Assembly (NCBI GenBank): GCA_029204225.1
Contig: MU831942.1
Coordinates: 1 to 64,000 of the forward strand
Direction: 5' to 3'
Length of the DNA stretch: 64,000 nt
DNA from: Diphasiastrum complanatum
Taxonomy: Eukaryota; Streptophyta; Lycopodiopsida; Lycopodiales; Lycopodiaceae
Shown here: positions 58,021 to 64,000 of the stretch, piece by piece
Layout of the letters: every line of letters begins with the position of its first letter
Numbering within the stretch: position 1 is the first letter of the stretch
Notes under the pieces: model-generated
The model's database searches: none
What the model saw: only the letters and a program-made list of their open reading frames with translations
What the model was told of the DNA's origin: nothing
Translations under genes and position numbers: made by a program

Positions 58021-58554
58021 TCAAAACCTTCCATCAAATGCTCCAATCAAATTACATAAGGAGAGTTACTTACATGCTCAACAAAGTACACCAAAATCAA
58101 AAGATTGTTCACAATCTGTTCACCCAAAAGGAGATCTTTCATCCAAGTGAGAGCTTTGCTCAAACTTTTGGAGAATTACAAAATCACTCAAAGCGTATTC
58201 GTCATCCACTTAAGGAGAATGTTCATTTATTTAAGAAGAGGGTTCATCCACTTAAGGAGAGTGTTCATCCACAAAAGTGGAGATTGTCAACAATAGATTG
58301 AACAGAAGATTGTTAGTATTGAATATGCACAAGTCTCACAATCAACAAATGATTAGGTGTGATAATCTGATCCAAAATAGCTTCTTCTTAGCCTCTGATC
58401 TTCAATAGACCTTAAATATGCTTTTTATCCACAAGTTCAACTCAACAAACAAAGGTTAGTAAGATTTGATCAACAATGTAATGCATAATCATGCTAGAAG
58501 TTGATCAAACATCCAAATATCACAATAGATCTTATTAAAAATAGTGGCCAGCCA
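58021..58554 (-). other. Element 4 leader (primer-side part)
   Basis: Matches Element 1 leader 17066-17620 with indels (for example CATCAAATGCTCCAATC, ACATGCTCAACAAAGTACACC). The gag-side half is missing. Confidence 0.85.
58203..58270. repeat. 21-bp tandem repeat in the Element 4 leader
   Basis: Units at 58203, 58224, 58245 and a partial at 58266; one more full unit than in Element 1. Confidence 0.8.
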
Positions 58555-58566
58555 GCTCTGATACCA
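58555..58566 (-). other. Element 4 primer-binding site
   Basis: TGGTATCAGAGC on the minus strand next to the LTR. Confidence 0.93.
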
Positions 58567-59146
58567 TGTGAAAAAAGTGGATCTTAAATGGATCCAAACT
58601 CCTAAAATACTTGCCTAAGATCAGGCACAACAAGCTACAAAAGCTAGAAATGGCAAAGCATCCTAATGCTACCTTTGATATACACGTGAACTTGACAAAG
58701 CATTCAAGAGACAAAAGAAAATAATGAAAGGTACAAATGGTGGCCAGAAATAACAACAAATAGGATGCCCAACAGCAGCCTACCACTTTTGGAAACCTCT
58801 TAAGATCATACACAAAAGCTTGAAGACAATACACAAGACAATGCTCTCAATGGAGGAAGAAACAATGACAATGATCTATTGATCTCAATGAATCATACAA
58901 TAGGTTTCTCTAACCTATTTTTCCATGAAATTCAGCCTAATATAGGTGAGAGAGATGATTGTCTCTCCTCTCTCTAGAACTTAGGACCCAATTTTAGGGC
59001 ACCAGTAGCCTAGAATAGCCAATTTTGGCCTATATGTCCAAATGCCATAATTTTGGTGTCATTCGTGTGAAAGGTCATATCCAAAATTATGTAAAATTAC
59101 CAAATTTGGCCTAAAACTAGTCAATAAAATATTGACAATTTTCACA
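58567..59146 (-). repeat. Element 4 5' LTR (580 bp)
   Basis: Diverged relative of the Element 1 LTR, with TGTGAAAA...TTTTCACA ends as read on the plus strand. The stretch around 58795-58900 is nearly the same in both. Older subfamily. Confidence 0.88.
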
Positions 59147-59151
59147 TAGTA

Positions 59152-59650
59152 CACGAGTTTTGTAGATTCGAATTTGAATGTTGGAGACATTGAATCTAAT
59201 CCACATTGATACTAGGGTTTTTGTTATGGAGAGACACCAAACTAATTAATGAGTCATGGATCTGTTATATGTACTTGTACACTCATGGGAAGAGACACAT
59301 TTTCTCTCTCTCTCTCTTATCTCACTTCATGCTTATATGTGAGTTCTCTTGGATTCATCTATCCATTGGTGCACTATATTTGTGATATCTTGCAATCTTG
59401 TGTGTAGAATGCTCATTTTATGTTATTTTTGGATCCACAAGTGTGAAATACAATAGCTTACTATTTTGTTATAGACATCAACTTCATCATATTATATGTT
59501 TGATGTTTGATCAGGTTCTTATTGAATTTGCATCTCTTTCATTAAGTAGATGTTGATTTTTCTACATTGGCAACATTGGTAAGATTGATCTATTTCTAAC
59601 CAAAGATCATGTTCTAGATTTGGATCTTAATTGATTGGAAAGTCTTCACA
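59152..59650 (+). repeat. Copia-F 5' LTR (left part lost or undefined)
   Basis: Ends CTTCACA before a degenerate primer site (TGGTATACC at 59651). Interrupted or bounded on the left by Element 4. Confidence 0.75.
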
Positions 59651-60252
59651 TGGTATACCGTATCAAATCTTGTGTTGTAGATTTTGAAAGGATCAAGCAT
59701 ATCTATCAAGGATTTGGAGGATATATCAATGCTAGAGCATGCTAGATTAACTTCTACTCAAAGATCTAGTTCTTTGCATATAAAGATTGGATCTTTTGTA
59801 GGTCAAAACTCAATTTAGGTCAATGAACTTGAGGAATTCTGATTTCACACCATACTTGCTAGAAAAAGCTGATTTTTGATGCATTAGGAATGTATCACTT
59901 GAGACTACAAGATTCTATGTCAAGTTTTTTTAGCAATTGAATTTGAAATATTCAATTTTTTGTGATTTTGTTAAAACTCTAATTTTGATTGGATCTCTAT
60001 TTTGTGAGGTCACTAAACTTCATTAGAGTGTGTTTCAATCTTAGGAAGTGGCAAGAGTCATTAGATTGAGGATAGATCATAGGTTGATCAAGATTTTTCA
60101 CTATTCTATGTGTTATTTGCTTGGTATAAGTGCTATAAGAGAATTGAGTAGTTTCATATCTTTGTGATTTCCTTTTGAGAAAAAATTTTGTTGTTCAAAG
60201 GAGTGCTTTGTGCATTGAAACAGGTTGAAAGAGAGAATCAAGTCATTGCTAC
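59651..60252 (+). other. Copia-F degenerate primer site and leader
   Basis: TGGTATACCGTATC replaces TGGTATCAGAGC. The leader has no coding frame. Confidence 0.7.
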
Positions 60253-60413
60253 ATGGCTTCATCAAGTGGAGTCATGTTGGAAGCCAATGATATGCTTAAC
60301 TCTATTCATTGTGGAAAGTGAGGATGGAATCACTTCTTGAGATGGATGATGTTTTGGACATTGTTGTAGGTTTGGAGGAGATACCAGCAACACAACAAGA
60401 TCAAATGAGGTAT
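60253..60413 (+). pseudogene. Copia-F gag start, interrupted by Element 5
   Basis: ATG at 60253: M-A-S-S-S-G-V-M-L-E-A-N-D, then a frameshift near 60300, then W-K-V-R-M-E-S-L-L-E-M-D-D-V and Q-D-Q-M-R. This is the same UBN2-type Gag start as Element 1. Element 5 inserts after 60413. After its right end the gag sequence resumes as TATCAGGTCATTGC (62985-62999), where the Element 1 copy interrupts it again. Non-functional. Confidence 0.82.
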
Positions 60414-61253
60414 TGTTGGATTTGTTTCCTCTACTCTCCTAATCCCATTTTAATTTGCCTCCATTCATGCTGCATATTTACTCGCGTTGTCGCACAGTCT
60501 GCATATTAACATGCAAATTCTCATAGGCGATGAAAAGACGAAAAGCAAAGACTGATGTTGCACTCTTCTCATGCTCACCCCATGCAGCTGTGCTAACAGA
60601 CTGGACAACGATTGCAGCCACCCACGATCTCCTACGGACAACACATCCACCCTGTACTTTCTTCATCTGCACACCTGTAACATTATGTATATAGATACTG
60701 AATACCATTTTGTGTATAAGGTTGAATGCTGGATGATTGAGTCTTGACGAAAAAGATGAGAAGATGAGAGTATATGTAAAATCAGAAGCTTATCAGTGAG
60801 ACAAACAAAGTAGATGCCTCGTGCATTGATTCTTTATTGTCAGCAATAAGGTTTCATTCCTTTACAAATTAAATAAGCTTTGTAGAAAACGTGGTTTCAT
60901 CCGCTATTGTCTTGTGCTCTACCGCATTATGGACATGTATACTTGATATACTTAATCTGATAACAGTTCTTTGTTCTGTGTTCAGATTTGTGTTAATATT
61001 GCTATACTTATTTTTCATTCTGTCTAATCTTTCTAGTTGCTCATTTTGGTAATAGACGACTAACATTTAGTCTTGTCTTTCGCGAATCTTTCGTGACTAA
61101 TTATCAGTTGAGCACAGTCTAGCTCCTCGCAAATCATTTGCGACATATAATTTGTCTTGCTATTTGCGACAAATTATTCTTCTGGCGCATCATTTATTAA
61201 TGTTTGGCTGTGTAATCAAGAATGACCGTGATTTCCATCATTAACGTTCTGTT
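60414..61253 (+). repeat. Element 5 5' LTR, truncated
   Basis: Matches the Element 3 LTR from TGTTGGATTT to CGTTCTGTTC, then breaks into RT coding sequence. Contains the palindrome TCGCAAATCATTTGCGA at 61127-61143. Confidence 0.85.
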
Positions 61254-61900
61254 CTATCTCTCATGTACGCAATGGTTTGTACAAGACCAGATAACTCTTT
61301 TACTGTAAGCTCACTCAGCCAATATATGGCTAATCCTGGCATTACCCATTGGAAGGCTCTCATACGAGTCATGAGATATATTCGAGCTACCATGGACCAG
61401 TGCATCTACTATGGAGATGTCAACGACGACAATCTTCATCAGCTCAATGGTTATTCAGATGCAAGCTGGGGAGGGGATGTAGACAATCGTAAATCCACAT
61501 ATGGATTTACATTCTTCTTCAACGGCGGTCCTATCTCATGGAACAGTCATAAGCAAACTTCTGTCGCACTTTCTTCTACAGAAGTAGAATACATTGCTGC
61601 TTCTCAATCTATCAAGGAAGCGTTTTGGTTGAGAAATTTACTGTCATATATTAATCTGAATTAGTACAGCCCTACAATTTCATATTGTGATAATCAAAGT
61701 GCTATTGCCTTATCGGCCAATCCTAGATTTCACTCTAGGAGTAAGCACATTGAAATCAGATATCACTACATCAGGGGCAAGGTTCTCAACAAGGAAGTGA
61801 GATTAATGTACTACAGAATGCAGGACATGGTTGCAAACACATTCACGAAAGCACTCAGTTTTAATGCACACACAAATTTTGTGCATTGCTTAGTCTGAAG
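61254..61900 (+). pseudogene. Element 5 RT tail and RNase H
   Basis: Begins S-L-M-Y-A-M-V-C-T-R-P-D, the RT-RNase H connection. RNase H follows with G-Y-S-D-A-S-W-G-G-D (first Asp motif) and L-S-S-T-E-V-E-Y, where Ala is replaced by Val. A stop interrupts it at about 61662, then C-D-N-Q-S-A and H-I-E-I-R-Y-H-Y. It closely matches Element 3 at 44,940-45,570. The remainder of gag-pol is deleted, so the element could only have moved with proteins from another copy, or the deletion occurred after insertion. Confidence 0.9.
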
Positions 61901-61935
61901 ATCAAGACATTCACGGATTCAGATTAAGGGGGGGG

Positions 61936-62983
61936 TGTTGGATTTGTTTCCGCTACTCTCCTAATCCCATTTTAATCTGCCTCCATTCATGCTTCATATT
62001 TACTTGCGTTGTCGCGCAGTCTGCATATTAACATGCAAATTCTCACAGGCGATGAAAAGACAAAAAACAAAGACTGACATCGCACTCTTTTCAAGCTCAC
62101 CCCATGCAGCTGTGCTAACAGACTGGACAACGATTGCAGCCACTTACGATCTCCTACAGACATCACATCCACCCTGTACTTTCTTCATTTGCACATCTGC
62201 ATTATTATGTATATAGATACTAAATACCATTTTGTGTATAAGGTTGAATGCCGGACGATTGAGTCCTGACGAAATAGATGAGAAGAGGAGAGTATATGTA
62301 AATTAGCATCAGAAGCTTATCAACAAGACAGACGAAGTAGATGCCTCGTGCATTGATTCTTTATTTTTCACAATAAGGTTTCATTCCTTTACATATTGAA
62401 TAAGCTTCATAGAGCACACGGTTTTCATCCGCTATTGTCTTGTGTTCCACCGCATTATTGACATGTATATTTGATATACTTAATCTGATAATAGTTCTTT
62501 GTTTTGCGTTCAGATCTATGTTCATATTGTTATGCTTATTATTCATTCTGTCTGATCTTTCTAGTTGCTCATTTTGATAATAGACGACTAACATTTAGTC
62601 TTGTCTTTCACGAATCTTGCGCGACTAATTATCAGTCGAGCACAATCTAGCTCCTCGCAAATCATTCGCAACACATAATTTGTCTTGCTATTCACGACAA
62701 ATTATTCTTCTAGTGCATCATTTATTAATGTTTGGCTACGTAATCAAGAATGACCATGATTTTCATCACTAATGTTTTGTTCGTTTTGATAGGCGTAGTC
62801 ATGCTTACGGAGAGAGTCATATAGTTCGTTCCGCTGCAGAAGAAACTTTTTCTTCGAGTTTGTTTATGTTTGAGTTCATTTCTCGTTCGTGTTTCGTTTC
62901 TCGTTCGTGTTCGTCTTACCCCTTTTTGAGCTAATTTTTTGTTTCTCATACACGACACCCTTTTTTTTTCTCTCTCTCCAACA
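61936..62983 (+). repeat. Element 5 3' LTR (1048 bp)
   Basis: Preceded by the polypurine tract ATTAAGGGGGGGG; ends CTCTCCAACA. Confidence 0.85.
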
Positions 62984-62999
62984 AGTATCAGGTCATTGC

Positions 63000-64000
63000 T
63001 GTGAAAAATACAGATCCTAAGTGGATCTAAACTCCAAGATCATTGGCTTGAATGCTTGCACTCCAAACTACATAAGCTAGGAATTGGCAACACATTCTAT
63101 GCTACCTAGAATGCAAAGAACTTGATCAAAAAGCATTTATCACAAATGGAAACTTCCATAAACATCAAGTGCGGCCCAAAATAGCATTATACAGTCCATA
63201 ATACATCAGCCTACCACTTTTGGAAAGCACCTAAGATCATACACAATAGCTTGAAGACAATACACACAACAATGCTCTCAATGGAGGAAGAAACAATGAC
63301 AATGATCTATTGATCTCAATGAAGCATACAAAAGGTTTCTCCAACCTGTTCTCCACGACTTCCCTACTATTTATGGATGAGGAAGATGACTCTCTCTCCT
63401 CTCTCTAGAAGGTACTTGACCCTAGATATTCCCTATATAGGAAAAATAGCTAAAAATGGCTTATATGACCAAAATACATCAAAATGGTCTCATTTTGAAG
63501 GGTATGAAGTTTGACACTTCATCATACTGAAAAAATACAGTAAATAAAAACATTGTGGCCTGGTTCACACGTGCAAAACTCCAGAACCAAAACTATTTAC
63601 AATTTTAGCCAATTTAGGTCTCAAACTAGCTAGGAAATGTTGACAATTTTCACACTCCCTCTTCAACATTGGATGCTAGTTTCAACATAGTCTTTGAGCA
63701 CATTCCAAGATTAGATCTATGCATTAAATATAGGTCCTTTCCCAATGGTTTGGTGAAGATATCAGCCACACACTCCTTTGAAGAGACATGTTGAAGCTCC
63801 ACCTCTTTGGCAATGACTTGATCTCTCACAAAATGGTGAGCAATCTCAATGTGCTTGCTCCTTGCATGAAAAACAGGATTGCTTGCCAAGCTTTGGGCTG
63901 AAAGGTTATCACAAAGTATGATTGGAGTCTTCTCTGGTTCCAGCAAGTGAAGATCCAATAACATCCTCTTGATCCAAAGAATCTCCTTGGTGCATGTTGT
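63000..64000 (-). mobile_element. Element 1b: 3' end of a second Element 1 copy
   Basis: LTR 63000-63654 is 655 bp and differs from the Element 1 left LTR at about four positions by eye. The internal part is co-linear with Element 1 to the window edge. The candidate target duplication ATTGC (62995-62999) cannot be checked without the other side. Confidence 0.95.
63650..64000 (-). CDS. Copia Gag-Pol C-terminus (RNase H), partial
   Basis: Open from the window edge (T-T-C-T-K-E-I-L-W-I-K-R) to TGA at 63650-63652, the end of the polyprotein. By eye the amino-acid sequence is identical to the last 116 residues of the Element 1 protein. It keeps the RNase H catalytic Asp in C-D-N and the His of H-A-R-S-K-H. 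As in Element 1 the stop codon lies inside the LTR. No stop or shift is seen, so this copy too may be intact; the rest is outside the window. Confidence 0.93.
   Translation of the reverse strand, partial: TTCTKEILWIKRMLLDLHLLEPEKTPIILCDNLSAQSLASNPVFHARSKHIEIAHHFVRDQVIAKEVELQHVSSKECVADIFTKPLGKDLYLMHRSNLGMCSKTMLKLASNVEEGV

Larger units (their letters stand above)
60414..62983 (+). mobile_element. Element 5: internally deleted copia of the Element 3 family
   Basis: Starts with a 5' LTR lacking its last ~190 bp and the primer site. It jumps directly into the end of RT, keeps RNase H and a polypurine tract, and has a full 3' LTR. Target duplication GGTAT (60409-60413) versus AGTAT (62984-62988). 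Too short (2.57 kb) to be autonomous. Confidence 0.88.

Noticed and set aside
1-64000. A new defence-like or biosynthetic multi-gene system
   Set aside because: Apart from the HD-Zip gene, nearly every recognisable coding signature belongs to copia or gypsy elements; the unassigned ORFs are isolated and too weak to claim a system.

Overview
This is nuclear DNA from a land plant with a large, transposon-rich genome. It has no operons or bacterial signals. It carries GT-AG introns, an HD-Zip homeobox gene (a plant-specific family) and dense Ty1/copia and Ty3/gypsy retrotransposons primed by initiator-tRNA-Met-type and other sites. The exact taxon cannot be read from the sequence; a gymnosperm or another large-genome non-grass vascular plant is a guess. 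All coordinates, repeat periods and LTR differences were read by eye, without alignment software.

Layout. 1-2.6 kb: decayed gypsy pol (minus). About 2.7-7.15 kb: second decayed gypsy-like element (plus: LTR end, primer site, gag traces). 7.16-8.96 kb: third gypsy relic (minus gag plus leader). 9.4-11.0 kb: two arrays of one 25-bp minisatellite upstream of a 197-codon unidentified ORF. 11,859-18,287: a complete, almost undamaged copia element (Element 1) with 655-bp LTRs, a 1317-codon gag-pol ORF and a GGTAC target duplication. 18.4-18.9 kb: copia RNase H relic. 19.05-19.28 kb: 67-bp tandem repeat. 21.2-21.5 kb: tandem tRNA-derived SINE-like units. 22,635-23,702: the only clear host gene, a two-exon HD-Zip class I-like transcription factor on the minus strand. 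About 24-31.4 kb: mostly unannotatable intergenic DNA with a complex palindrome (28.4 kb) and a GC/CpG-rich island (29.4-29.86 kb).

From 31.4 to 47.3 kb lies a retrotransposon nest. Copia-A (minus) is interrupted in its RT by Element 2 (31,446-37,415, TSD ATTTG) and in its leader by Element 3 (40,544-46,592, TSD CTCTG/CTTTG). Copia-A itself abuts a relic of an Element-1-type leader. 47.4-53.3 kb holds an acidic exon-like piece, chimeric copia debris, and a copia 5' end (Element G) between exon-like blocks that may come from a CACTA-type transposon. 54.2-57 kb is a plus-strand gypsy leader with a ~150-bp tandem repeat and a zinc-knuckle gag. 57.2-64 kb is a second nest: copia LTRs and leader, Copia-F gag interrupted by Element 5 (a deletion derivative), and the 3' end of a second near-identical Element 1 copy running off the window.

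Functionally, the window is one regulatory gene in a retrotransposon sea. The two Element 1 copies are the only mobile elements that look recently active. I found no convincing new multi-gene system. The most interesting observations are the nested and inverted copia architecture, the tandem tRNA-like units, the minisatellite pair, the hexapeptide-repeat filler at a broken RT, and small oddities in Element 1 (Ser in the zinc knuckle, stop codon inside the LTR).
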